A stretch of DNA of 64,000 nucleotides, taken from the NCBI GenBank assembly GCA_021209875.1, contig JAGYVD010000006.1, forward strand, positions 1,736,001 to 1,800,000, written 5' to 3'. Source of the stretch: Rosellinia necatrix (taxonomy: Eukaryota > Ascomycota > Sordariomycetes > Xylariales > Xylariaceae). The position numbers and the translations under genes are program-made. Under the pieces are notes generated by a model that saw only the letters and a list, made by a program, of their open reading frames with translations, had not been told where the DNA came from and made no database searches. Shown piece after piece: positions 34,648-45,939 of this stretch (within the stretch, counting starts at the first letter, position 1; each line of letters starts with the position of its first letter).

Positions 34648-35099
34648 CGTAGCGGTCGATCGATCCTCGCGATGTTGCTACTGTGCCGCTGTAGTAGTCA
34701 AACCGATGCACCACACAAGTAAGTGTAACTATTTGAGAGGTGTGCGCGAGTAGGCGAGAAACCGAAAGCTAACACAACAGTTATACTAACAATCTATGTG
34801 TATGATGAATCAATGACGTTACTGGTATCGCATCCTTTGACTTCGCCCACAAGGCTCAAAGGCTCTTCCAACAAGCGACGGCCGGGGTAAGAGTCAACGT
34901 ACAAAGAGGTATCCGAGCTGAGCTTCGATTACTGCGCTACAGGGCCAGAATGAGGCGATGCAATATAGGCAGCACACAAGGGATAGCAGCCCATTCCATC
35001 TCGGCTGCCAACTCATATGTATTAGTTTCACAGGGATATGCAATGCGAATGGGAGAAATACATGGACCAGACAACAAATCAGGGGGATACGCGGGATGC
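34648..35099. other. Intergenic stretch
   Basis: Lies between the start of the NTPase-like gene and the 3' remains of the HET pseudogene. No gene supported. Confidence 0.45.
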
Positions 35100-35391
35100 T
35101 CGATGCCCAATGATAATGGCGCGCCCTACCAAAATGCAAAACACGTGCTTCTGGCTGTCCAGGGGCCGGTATTCGCCGTCCATTATGCCCCAGATGAAAG
35201 CCTCGCCAGCCAACTCCTAAGCCCCCGCCGTGCCAATCGTCAGCTTTGGTGCAACAAGACCACCACGTCGCCTTTCCGCGTGTCGCCGGGCGCGAGCCCA
35301 ACGTAACCCTCGGCGTTCAGGCCGGGGCCGTTTCTTGGCCCATCGCAACATCGTCTTCGTATAAGGTCTGGCGTCCTTCGAGACCTGGGCA

Positions 35392-35422
<31 letters not shown>

Positions 35423-35915
35423 TGCCGTGCACGCATCGTCTCACGTCCTCGAGCGCTGTCCGACGCGCCCTCCGCATGTCAGGGTGACCACGGACGAACT
35501 TGGACTCGATGAGCAGCTGGTCCGCGCAAGGAACACGCCAGACAGCCTCGCGGCGCGGCCCGGTGACCCCACCGGGCGGGAACGGGTGCACGCGGACCGA
35601 ACGCTCCACGAGCCGCTCTACCTCGGTCAGGTAGGCGAGGATGGCCTCGAAGGTCGCGGAGCGCGATAGCATATCCGAGAAGCTCTGCGCGCCGCCCCTT
35701 GACGCAGAAGCTGGCCATGGCCGCGCGCAGCGAGTGGATCCGCGCCGAATACACGGACGTCTAGATCAGCATCCGGTGCATCTCGGGGTAGCAGGTGGCC
35801 GTGAAGGCGAACTCGCGCAGCTTCTCTGGGCAGGCATCTGAGCCGAGGAAGGACACGGCGTGCTTCTGATACGACTCGAGCAGGACCAGCGCGCCCGAGT
35901 CACCTTGGCGCCATA
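35100..35915 (-). pseudogene. Decayed HET (heterokaryon incompatibility-type) gene, C-terminal part
   Basis: Minus-strand homology-like segments are scattered over different frames. Going downstream: DSGALVLLESYQKHAVSFLG and CPEKLREFAFTATCYPEM, then an in-frame stop near 35763. The same frame continues ARIHSLRAAMASFCVKGRRA, then a shift to SFSDMLSRSATFEAILAYL and REAVWRVPCADQLLIESKF (matching the E-A-F-W-R-T-L-x-A-D block of HET proteins). A Gly/Asp expansion encoded by a GCC-rich run (35397-35422) follows, then NAEGYVGLAPGDTRKGDVVV, and finally ELAGEAFIWGIMDGE, the typical HET C-terminal signature. At least one stop and several frame changes mean no intact product. The N-terminal HET domain itself was not found. 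Inferred relic of a nonself-recognition gene. Confidence 0.6.
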
Positions 35916-37016
35916 TTGGGATTCATTCGGATAGCGAACTGCATTCCGTTTACTCGTATCGCCGTTCCTGGAATATCGTTGCCCCAGACGTACGACAGCG
36001 CAACAAAATGGGGGGCGCTTTCGACAGGAAACTTTTCCAGGCCTATTGTGATTGGAGTCTGGGTTTGATAGCATACCCTGATGAGCCGGCAAAACTACTG
36101 ACAGACGCAACATCATTTGGTGCGCTACGAAACATTTCTTGTCAATTAACACTCCCAGTAGCTGGAAAGGCTGTGCTGGAGCCAGTGGACTTAGCAAATC
36201 GGTGAGATGGCGGCTGGCTGGCAGGCATGAGATGGTTGTGTGGTCCCAAGTGTTGAGTTTCTCTCCCGTCTCCCAATGTCGTTGGTATGATATATCCCAC
36301 GGCATCCCTTGGCTCCGAGTTCGCAACCCAAAATACCCGGAGCCAAATCCCATGAAGAGATGGTTTTCGCACCCTTTGATCCTGTAAACGGTATTGTGCT
36401 TCCTCTTTGCGCTATAACCATTGTAGGGATTACATTGTCTGACGATATCCCCATTGACGAAGAATTTACCGGCTCCTCGGCCATCGCCACTTCAAGCTTC
36501 TCAAGGGTTTGCTGCCTAGCTATTGAGATAACGTTTAGGGTATCTAGATCCACGACAGGGAATTTTGTGCCTGTGATAGGATAGAAAGCTCATTTCTGAC
36601 AACAGTTGCCATTTAAGGGCCTCGTGAGCACATATGAGTGAAGAGTAGAGGAAAGACCTGGGGGTTTTTTACCTGGCACAGCCGCCCGCTGTCCTACACC
36701 TGTTGTGCTACCTTAGAGGCTACCATGTGATCTTGGCATGCGAGAACTTAATTGAGGCAATGTCCGCCATGACGAGTCATCATAGAGCACGGGGGTCGTA
36801 CCTCATTCCTCCTGCGATTTCGAAAATAAACAGGTTGTTCTTTCTATTTGGGCCCAAGTGGCCAGAATTCACATCACCCATATTCCCTCAAACCAGCTTC
36901 ATGAATCTCACCCTGTGACGACCCGGGGGGGGGGGTTCGGATGTCATAAAGTTCATATTAAGTTTGTTGTATTAACACTACCAAATAACTATCGCCATCT
37001 ATGCCGAATGGTCGCC
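35916..37016. other. Intergenic stretch, possibly further pseudogene debris
   Basis: Minus-strand open frames at 35766-36553 may include more of the decayed HET gene, but I see no diagnostic motif. A G11 run lies at 36925-36935. Confidence 0.4.
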
Positions 37017-39517
37017 TTAGTAATTAACCCGAGCCTTCTTTGTCCACTGGTGGGACATAGTTTCACCGCCCCGGAGCTTCTCTTGGAACAAGAGGTGCGT
37101 CAGCTCCTTGAATAGGTACGTATAGGCGCCGTTGTAGCGGATTGAATGATCGGAGTCGGTGTACGTGCGCCACTGCATCTTCGCGGGCGGCACACCCGCG
37201 CCGACGAGTAGGTCGATAAGCGCAGCGGCATTCTGGTAGTGGACATTGTCGTCGCCGAGTCCGTGCATGATGGCGAAGCCGCCCGCGATGTTCTTGAAGC
37301 CCTCGACGTTGCGCACCGCTGTTTTGGCGTAGCCGTCGGGGTTCGTCTGCGATGTTTTCATATAACGCTCCGTGTACATGCTGTCGTAGAAGCGCCAGTC
37401 GCTCACTGGTGCTACAATGAGCCCCAGCGTGAAAACACCAGAATCAGCCTCCACGACCTTCGATGAAAGGTAACCGCCATATGACCAACCAAAGATGCCG
37501 ATATGGTTCTTGTCGATGAAGCTATGGCGGGAGGATAGCTCCTGGGCGGCCCAGATCTGGTCTTCGGCTTCGAATTCGCCGAGATGAGACGCTACTAACG
37601 ACCGATAGGCCCGGCCTTGGTATCCGGAACCTCGGTTGTCTACCGTGTAGGTAATGTATTCAAGCTCAGGGTCCGAAGAAATATACGCATTCCAGTTGGG
37701 GGCAGCGAAGAGCTTGTCAACCTCTTGGGCGCCAGGGCCACCGTAGGGTGTGAAAAGAACGGGGTACTTTTTCTCGGGATCGAAGTTGGGCGGGAGGACT
37801 TGTTTAACATCCATGGTGTAACCGTCGGGATGCTCTAGTTTGAAATATGTGCTATTCGGTAGATTGTATTCTTGCAGCTTGTTCCAGAGCTTTTCGTTCG
37901 ACGTGACAGTGCGCAGGGGTGTGTTGGTGTCGTTGGCAGCGTACAGCTCCTGGTACGGAACATCGGGGCCGCGATAGCTCAAGATGTAATAGCCACCACC
38001 CGAAGAAAAAGAAGCACTCCACGAGGCCGCGATTGCATCATCAACAAGAGCCTTCTTCTCGCCACTAGAGTAAGATACGCTGTAAAGGTGCCTCTCCGTG
38101 CTGTCATGCTCCGTCGAGCTGTAGTAGATCAACTCGCGTGACGTGTCGACCTTCAGGATACTCACGACCTCCCACTCTCCGCTAGTGAGAGCTTTCGAGC
38201 TAGACCCATCAGCAGCATATAGATATATGTGTAGCCAGCCAGACTCGTCAGAGAGATCAACGTAGTAGGTGGTGTTAGAGCCATTAATAGGCCCGACATA
38301 TTGCATTGCGATGTTGTTGTCAAGCCAGCCATCAGTCCCATCACGCTCTCGCACCACTTCCGTCGTAATATCATCGCCAACGTCAACACGAACATGTTTC
38401 GACAGATCCTGCACACGATTGAAAGCGGTATATATGAATGTGTCATGGCTGTCCGTGACCCACGCGACCTCTCCAATGATCAAATCGTCTTCGTCAAACG
38501 CATCCAGGGGGATGATCACCTTGTCGTTCCCGTCAACCGTAAGTAATGTCAGGCTAACAGTAGGATTCTTGGAGCCGACTTTGGGGTAACGTAAGTCGAG
38601 GTTTTTAGGGTATACGGGAGCAATCTTCATGTTGTCCATGAAATATGGAACAGTGAACGTCTCAACGCCAGTCTCGTTGAATCCGAGGTACGCGAGCTTT
38701 TTGCCGTCAGGCGACCACCAGAGCGCCGAGCGACTACCGAAGATTTCTTCCTCATACACCCAGTCGGGGACCCCGTTGAACATGTCCGGAGACCCATCCT
38801 TGGTGATCTGGGAGATGGTGCCGTTCTGGCTCACGAAGAGATTGTTGTCCCGGACAAATGCGATCGCATCACCAACGGGGGCAAACTCGGCGTACTGAAT
38901 ATCACCGACTTGGTCATCGATGAGGGGGGTAACCTTGCCCGAGGCGAGATCTAGGATCGAATAGTCCGCGAAGTACGAATGACGGTATTGCTTGGTATAA
39001 TTAGTGGCAAGGAGTACCCTCGACAGGTCCGGATGGATCCAGTACTCCCATAGACCCGCAGGGATCATGTCGGCCGAGACAAACGTGGACGCTTCCCCGG
39101 TAACGAAATTCTCGAGGATAAGGGCACCATCGTCATTTTGGTAGATCTTTGGGGGGGGCAAGGCGTTAGCCATTGGCACTCGTAATTGCGGTTCGGGCGG
39201 GCCAAAAACACCATGGAGGCACACAGAGTGGGCATATTACGGAATGGCAATTGGGAAAGATGAATTGAGCCAAGGGAATACGACGACCTTGTCAAACAAA
39301 TACTTACATACTGGCCATCCTCGCCGCCGGAGAGCCAACTGACAGAAATGCTGCTGGCGCCGAACTGGTTGCTCACGAAGGTCTCGTTCCACGTCAGGAC
39401 CTTGTCGCCATTTCCGGTCGGCTGGTGAGGCTGTCGTGGCGGTTCAATGGCCAGGGCCGTGGACTGGAGCAGCACCAAGCCCCGAACGAGGCGGGACATC
39501 GGAGTTGAGGGTCTCAT
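37017..39517 (-). CDS. Secreted dipeptidyl peptidase IV (S9B serine peptidase)
   Basis: Two exons: 39308-39517 and 37017-39146. The intron has donor GTAAGT, a GGCTAACGC branch and acceptor CCAAAG, and the junction reads GEDGQY-IYQNDDG. Product about 779 residues, as expected for fungal DPP4. The N-terminus [20 protein letters not shown] plus ALA is a signal peptide, followed by a beta-propeller domain and a C-terminal alpha/beta hydrolase. Catalytic residues: Ser in [14 protein letters not shown], Asp in [14 protein letters not shown], His in [12 protein letters not shown]. The EE motif that anchors the substrate N-terminus is in [11 protein letters not shown]. Several N-x-S/T sites fit secretion. 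It releases X-Pro/X-Ala dipeptides from peptides outside the cell. A second Met at 39499 is an alternative start. Closest described relatives are the secreted DPP4 proteins of Aspergillus and dermatophytes. Confidence 0.95.
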
Positions 39518-41050
39518 GATGACCTATGTGGCGCAGGCGCAAGCTCGAAATAAGGACCAAGGTAGGACGTGCACGCCAGGAAAAGACCAGAGACACATTG
39601 GGTCTTAGACGGCTATTTATACGGCCATGTAGAACTGCGGCATGGGCGAGGCATGCGCGCGAAGGTCAATCCCAACAATACTACAGCCCGGCCAAGGTAA
39701 ACACGGTATCGCCAGAGCGGCTTGGCGAGCAGCACGTCAGATCGCCGGCGGGGAAGATTGGAGATGTCGCCAATGGAGCGCGTCCAAGGCGCTGGGGAGA
39801 GCCTATCGCCTGCCTGTACGGGAAATCTTGGTCCTCCCTGGCTGACTTGGCATCGGTCGAGATTGGCATGTCGAGGTTATGTCCAATTGCACCTGTGCCC
39901 TTGGCGTGAAATAACAGGGTCCGTGAACCTGTACTCCGAGCCATCGGGTCAAAACCTATGAGGAACTGAGATAACTACCTACTTACATCTTACATGTCGG
40001 TGACGCAAACTGGCTACTTGTTCTACTTGTACCTAGGGTGTTTGCGCCTATGGCACCCATCTACATCAAGTTAACTGGAACTGATTCCTTTGTCTTGACA
40101 CTGTGTACCTAGGTAAGTACTTATTAGCGTATAATACCCCGTACTTAGCCTGGTTACCAAGTAGCTTATCTTTTAGGCAATTAGCGTAGCCCGACAATAC
40201 AGGAACCACTTGGTAGCACTAGGTACCTGCTTCGACGCATCACGATAACTACCTAGGCACTCGCTCCTAGATTAATAAGTAAATCTCATCAATCAGCGAT
40301 TGATGGATTTCGAGCCTTTCAACAGTGTTCCTGAACATAAACATTGAAGTATAGCGATGGCCTATTTACGGTCGATGATTGACGTTATGTTTCAATTTGT
40401 CCCAGCAAAATACATGGGTAATCTGTTCATTCCTACCTATGTGCTGCTGAGATCTATCGCTATATAGAATCCACTGCGCCGTTTCTGCGGACTAAGATGG
40501 AGTAAAACTTTGGTAGTATACGCCCAACTAGCTAGTTTACATATATATATAATTAGAGTGTGTTATATCAATATACCTCCTCTCTCTTCCTCTCTTTTTA
40601 CTTTTTTTTCTTTCTTTTCTTTTTTCTCAATTCGTTTCACCTAGTGTAGGATCTTACAATGTAAGTATGTCCCACGACAGTAGCATGGTAGTGCAGGTAG
40701 TTAGCGGGTATTGGGCTCCCGAGGTGCCGGATATCACTGGATAGCGTCGGACCAACCCCGCCATGAGCCCCAACATCCCCAATGCCGACCCGAGGGGTGA
40801 CGGAATTTGGGGTCTACCACCCCCCTCTCCTGTTCTGCTCGCGTGAACCTGCAGTAGCCGCGCTATTCGTCCGTGTGGTTACATATTAAAGCTCATCCGC
40901 TCTCTTTTGTCCGGCACACAGCCTTTGAAGATGGCATTAACTACGTATCTTCAACCCCCTTCGGAAGAAAGTGTTTTTGTACCAGACTAGCTCCTCGCTC
41001 TTGAAGCCGCGAATCTCCAATCCCGTATAGCAAACCCCGCAGAGGTCACG
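39518..41050. other. Divergent promoter region of DPP4 and homogentisate dioxygenase genes
   Basis: About 1.5 kb. Holds scattered TACCTA/TAGGTA motifs (39975-40260), a TATATATA run near 40542, and a strong pyrimidine tract at 40571-40640. ORFs at 39526-39961 overlap on both strands and are not supported. Confidence 0.55.
40571..40640 (+). promoter_or_regulatory. Pyrimidine-rich tract upstream of homogentisate dioxygenase
   Basis: CTCCTCTCTCTTCCTCTC followed by T/C-rich sequence, about 410 bases before ATG 41051. Its position suits a core promoter or transcription-start tract. Inference only. Confidence 0.4.
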
Positions 41051-42538
41051 ATGCCCGTTACAGCATTCGAGCTTCCCGAACGACACAAGTACCAGAACGG
41101 GTTCGGATCATACTTCGAGTAGGTTACCCATCGTCTATGGGCGGTAGAGTTCATATATAAATATAAATACATCATCGGGATAACGCTCACATTACAGCTC
41201 ATCAGAACCGAAGCCGTTCCAGGCGCCCTCCCCATCGGCCAAAACTCCCCCCAGAAACCTCCACATGGGCTCTATGCCGAAAAGCTCTCAGGAACCGCCT
41301 TCACGGCTCCCCGGCACGAGAACCAGCAATCCTGGCTATACCGAATTCTTCCGTCCTGTGCCCATCCCCCCTTCACTTCGGTAGCCGACGGGCCTTTCCA
41401 GTCCGACAAGCCCAGTAGCCCCGCGAGACTCGAGTACATCCCGAACCAGCTGCGGTGGGACCCCTTCGACCATGACAACCAATCCGATTTCGTGTCCGGG
41501 CTGCGTCTCGTTGCCGGTGCCGGCGATCCTACGCTGAAGCAAGGTATCGGCATGTACATATATGCCGCTGGCAGGTCCATGGACGCCCACTCCGCCTTCT
41601 ATTCAGCCGACGGCGACCTATTGATCGTGGCACAAGAGGGTGCCCTCGATATCCGGACGGAGTTGGGGTGGCTGCTTGTCCGGCCGATGGAGATCTGTGT
41701 TATCCCACGCGGCGTTAAATACCAGGTTCATCTACCGTCCGGGCCCGCACGGGGCTATGCTCTAGAACTATACCAAGGACACTTTACCCTGCCGGAGTTG
41801 GGTCCTATCGGCTCCAATTGTCTTGCCAACGCCCGCGATTTCCAGGCCCCAGTCGCGGACTTCAGTGAGGACTATGGCGCCACCGCATCGGAGGGCCCGA
41901 ATTCCTATACGATCACCGTGAAGTTCAACAACTCATTATTCCAGACCAAGCAGCCCCATACGCCCTTCGACGTCGTGGCGTGGCATGGTAACTACTACCC
42001 GTATAAGTACGATCTCGGCCGCTTCAACACCATCGGCTCCATCTCTTTCGATCACCCGGATCCGTCTATCTTCACCGTTCTCTCGGCGCTATCGGACCAC
42101 CCGGGAACAGCGATCGCTGATTTCGTCATCTTCCCACCACGCTGGCTGGTGGCCGAAAATACATTCCGGCCTCCATGGTACCACCGCAACACTATGTCCG
42201 AATTCATGGGCCTCATTGCTGGTGACTACGACGCGAAGAAGGGGGGGAAGGGAGGCTTCATGCCCGGAGGTGCCAGCTTACACAACGTCATGAGCGGTCA
42301 TGGGCCGGACGCGAATAGCTTCGAGGGTGCGCGGAATGCGGAGCTAAAGCCGGCTTTGGTGGGCAAGGGAAGCTGTGCCTTCATGTTCGAGAGCAGCTTG
42401 ATGATTGGCGTGACAGAATGGGGCCTGAAGATGTGCAGCAAGGTCCAGGAGGGCTACAGCGACGAGAGTTGGGGTGGTGTCAAGGTCCATTGGAAACGCC
42501 CGGAAGTCCCCGACATCAACGAACAACCCCCCAACTAA
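41051..42538 (+). CDS. hmgA: Homogentisate 1,2-dioxygenase
   Basis: Two exons: 41051-41118 and 41206-42538. The intron is GTAGGT...CTCATCAG, and the junction restores [20 protein letters not shown]. Product 466 residues; family members are about 440-450. Family signatures are [30 protein letters not shown] and [19 protein letters not shown]. The iron site is visible: His and Glu in [15 protein letters not shown] and His in [15 protein letters not shown]. The enzyme opens the aromatic ring of homogentisate to maleylacetoacetate in tyrosine/phenylalanine catabolism (cytosolic, Fe(II)-dependent). The last enzyme of the same route, fumarylacetoacetase, is at 54073-55426. Maleylacetoacetate isomerase and 4-hydroxyphenylpyruvate dioxygenase were not seen in the window. 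The symbol follows the Aspergillus name. Confidence 0.95.
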
Positions 42539-43551
42539 TACACCAGTGTGATACCCCTCCACTGCAACGAAGATAGAATCGACGGACTTGAAATGAAATG
42601 TAATGATAAATTCATCTCCCAGCGTATTTAGCTCACATAGCCTCATGACATAGAATATTGGATCCCATGACCTGAATCTCAAAGCTTCAACATCCGAATC
42701 TGAGTTGAATTCACCCTCGCCATCCACGCCTGATTCCGATCGCTCATCCGATGGTTCCCCTTCCCCTCCCTTGAATTGGAGACGGGAGGTAAGCTAGTGC
42801 GAGCGCCGTGCATACGCCTTTCCCTTTTATACGGTCCATTTTTTCTCGAAAGCCCGAGCGTGAGCGCGAGTCCGATGGTCAGTACTCATAAGGGCGTGTT
42901 TTTTTTCGGCCGGTTTGACCCCGACCCCGACCCCGAGCCGCTCCAGGCACCGAGATACCCTCTGTTCCGCATATGACGCATTGGAAGTGCGCGCACAGAT
43001 CCGGATCTAACGCGGGGGAAGCTGGAAAAACTGTGTGGCTCGATCGCAATATCCCCTGGAAGGCCTAGGCCATCTCCTCTGCATCGATCGCACAAGCAGG
43101 TGGCCGATCGGAAAGCCGCTTCGGGTGGGATGTGTCCCACCCCCCTATCCCCGATGAGCGACCCGACCCAAGATATTCGACGTAACGGTCACCTGGGTCA
43201 AGAGTGAGAGCCGTTGGTACAAAGTACGCCGCGTGTGCAGGACAGGGGGGTGTTAGACAGATGGAAGCGGTTGGCCCGTCGCGACATTGATCGGTTTTTG
43301 CCTAACACGTCAAGCAGCATGGGTGTTCGAGAACGGGTCTGACGAGGCGGCTATCCGGAACAGCGGGGAATGATTCGTGCCACCAGGGGGGGCTGGCGGT
43401 GATTTATATCTTACACGACGAGGAGACGCGAACGAAATATAGAATAGGGCGAGAGGACGAGGGTTCAGAGCATACCTACACATACCCGCAAAGGAAATAT
43501 TTCGACGCACATACAGCATAAAGCAAAACATCTACAGACAAACATATACAA
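42539..43551. other. Intergenic region
   Basis: No gene supported. Contains a short CCCCGA tandem near 42920-42942. The right end, with an A/C-rich leader, precedes the monooxygenase start at 43552. Confidence 0.5.
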
Positions 43552-45345
43552 ATGCCTCTCAAGGTCCTCATCATCGGCGCCGGGGTCTGCGGCCCGGCGT
43601 TCGCGACGTTGCTCCGGCGCGCCGACCCTTCGTTGACGGCCTACGACATCACCATCATCGAGCGCTCCCCAAAACTGCGCTCCAAGGGGCTACAGATCGA
43701 CTTGCGGGCGCAGGGCATCCCTATTGTGAAGAAGATGGGCTGTAAGTTTTCATTTCCCTTTGATTCGCTTTCTCGGGGTTATTTCTTTATTTTGTTGCTA
43801 CTCGCCCTAGTTTTTAGTCTTTGGAGCTATGGTTTCAAGAGTGTATGGGAGAAAGGGAGGCTAGAAGGAGAGTTGGCCATAATCGACTTCTCTTTTACCT
43901 TGTTCATATCTTCTCGACTATACTACCCTAAAACACGCGGTCTCCCACACACGCTATACACGTCTTCCCCCGAAAAAGCCACCACAACGCACATTCAACA
44001 ACCATATACTAACGAGAGACGGCCGCCGTCACGCGCGAGAACAGTGATCGACGCGATCCGCAGCCGCGTGGTGCCGGAGCAGGGCGTGTGCTTCGTGGAC
44101 GGCCGCGGCCGGCCGTTCGCGACGTTCGGCAAGAACGACTCGGGCCGCGGCGCGCAGGCGATGACGAGCGAGTACGAGATCATGCGCGGCGACCTCGTCG
44201 ACGTGCTGTACCGCGCGAGCCTGGGCCTGAGTCCGTACAAGAACAACGACAACAACAACGACGACGACGACGACGGTAACCCCACTACCACCGAGGCCGG
44301 AAACGTGCGCTACCAGTTCGGCGTCACGGTCGCGCAGCTGACGCAGCCCGAGGACGGGTCCGCGGTCGAGGTGACGTTCTCGGACGGGCGGCGGGCCACC
44401 TTCGACCTCGTGGTCGGCGCGGACGGGCAAGGGTCGCGCACGCGGCGGGCGCTGCTAGGAAGCGGCAGTGGCGGCGGCGACGGCGACGACGGGCGGGGGG
44501 CGAGCGGCGACGCGTGCTTCCGGTCGCTGGGCATGTTTACGGCGCTGTTCCTGGTGCCGCGGGACGCGGCGGCGGACGACGGCTGGATGCGGTGCCACAT
44601 GATGCCGGGGCGGCGGATGGCGATGACGCGGTCGGCGGACGAGAAGGCGCCGACGCAGGTGTACCTGGCGGTGCAGACGGATCCCGGAGCTGCGGCGGCG
44701 GCGGCGGCGGCGACGGCGACGGCGACAGCGGGGAACGGGAACGGGAATGAGGAGGGGGTTAGGGGAGACAAGTACGGCATCGTGGCGGCGATGCGGCAGC
44801 CGTCGGGCGTGGCGGCGCAGCGGGACGCGTGGGCGCGCGCGTTCGCGGGCGCGGCCGGCGCGGGCTGGCGCGTCCCGGCCCTCGCCGACGCGCTCCGGCA
44901 CCGCGTCCGCGACGAGGACTTCTACGCGGCGGAGATCGGGCAGGTGCGCAGCCCGGCGCTGGCCCGGGGCCGCGTGGCCCTGCTCGGCGACGCCGGCTAC
45001 TGCCCGAGCCCCATCACCGGCATGGGCACCACGCTGAGCCTCACGGGCGCGTACGTGCTCGCCGGCGAGCTCGCCGCGCGCCGGCACGGGCCCGCCGCCG
45101 CCGTCCCGGGCGCGCTGCGCGCCTACGCGGACGCCGTCCGCCCCTTCGTCGACGAGGCCCAGCGCCTGACCCCGGGCGTCCCGCGCATCCTGTACGCCGA
45201 GTCCCGCTGGGGCGTCTGGCTGCTCACCACGGCCATCGCGCTCCTCTCGAAGCTGCGCATCGTCGACTTCCTGGTGCGCATCCTGCCCGAGAACAAGGGC
45301 GGCCTCGCCATCCCTGAGTATCCGGAGCTGAACTTGGGGAACTAA
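43552..45345 (+). CDS. FAD-dependent aromatic-type monooxygenase
   Basis: Exons 43552-43741 and 44045-45345. The 303-base intron (GTAAGT...AACAG) happens to stay open, but its product is not protein-like; splicing gives KKMG-LIDAIRSRVV as in relatives. About 496 residues. Seen: N-terminal dinucleotide-binding LKVLIIGAGVCGPAFATLLR, then GLQIDLRAQG, the MTSEYEIMRGDLVDVLY block, DLVVGADGQGSRTR (the DG motif), and the flavin GD motif VALLGDAGYCPSPITGMG. It should hydroxylate a small aromatic or polyketide substrate with NAD(P)H and O2 (the PF01494-type family); the substrate is unknown. Three low-complexity inserts (Asn/Asp at about 163-175, Gly/Asp at about 237-250, Ala/Thr near 312-330) are unusual for the family and GC-rich. 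It lies between hmgA and the methyltransferase. Confidence 0.88.
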   Translation: MPLKVLIIGAGVCGPAFATLLRRADPSLTAYDITIIERSPKLRSKGLQIDLRAQGIPIVKKMGCKFSFPFDSLSRGYFFILLLLALVFSLWSYGFKSVWEKGRLEGELAIIDFSFTLFISSRLYYPKTRGLPHTLYTSSPEKATTTHIQQPYTNERRPPSRARTVIDAIRSRVVPEQGVCFVDGRGRPFATFGKNDSGRGAQAMTSEYEIMRGDLVDVLYRASLGLSPYKNNDNNNDDDDDGNPTTTEAGNVRYQFGVTVAQLTQPEDGSAVEVTFSDGRRATFDLVVGADGQGSRTRRALLGSGSGGGDGDDGRGASGDACFRSLGMFTALFLVPRDAAADDGWMRCHMMPGRRMAMTRSADEKAPTQVYLAVQTDPGAAAAAAAATATATAGNGNGNEEGVRGDKYGIVAAMRQPSGVAAQRDAWARAFAGAAGAGWRVPALADALRHRVRDEDFYAAEIGQVRSPALARGRVALLGDAGYCPSPITGMGTTLSLTGAYVLAGELAARRHGPAAAVPGALRAYADAVRPFVDEAQRLTPGVPRILYAESRWGVWLLTTAIALLSKLRIVDFLVRILPENKGGLAIPEYPELNLGN

Positions 45346-45939
45346 ACTGAAATACGACCGACCGACCGACCGGGGGTGGTGTCCCGAGGGTGGATTGAGT
45401 TTCCGGTTTCTATTCGCGTGTTTTGTATGATGAACGGTTTAAACTTTATCACTTTCTTTTTCTTTTCTTTTCTATTCCTTTCGGGTTGGGCGTCGGGAGA
45501 CCTACCTGGAGCGGGTTTGTCGTTGATGCACGAGCCTATCCTGCCTAGTACCAAAATATGATGCTATAATATCCAATCTCAGTAAACGAATGGATGGGCC
45601 TACAGAATGCCGTGTTTTATAAATGTAACGGTCCGCACATATATGATCAATACCACTCACAGAACACGTTTGTGTGTTATAACTTAACCGAGTAAAGCAA
45701 ATATCCATTATGATAACCAAGAGAGTCTCTCAAACACCGGTCCGCCATGCTATGCGCTCCAACCTCTTGATGTAATGCAATCCTACCCTTAATAGGCCAA
45801 AATAAAATCAAACAATAGGTAACCATAAAAAAAAAAACGCAAGCCGCCCGACCCCAAAATTCCCAATTCCGAACACGCAAGCGCAAAATCAGCGATCATC
45901 ATCATCGTCGTCATCATGATCTATCCCACCTCTTTCCTT
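45346..45939. other. Short convergent intergenic region
   Basis: Between the stop codons of the plus-strand monooxygenase and the minus-strand methyltransferase. An ACCG tandem is at 45357-45372. No gene seen. Confidence 0.55.

Noticed and set aside
44455..45317. Long open frames in other frames over the monooxygenase
   Set aside because: Very high GC removes stop codons from all frames; composition is Arg/Ala/Pro noise.
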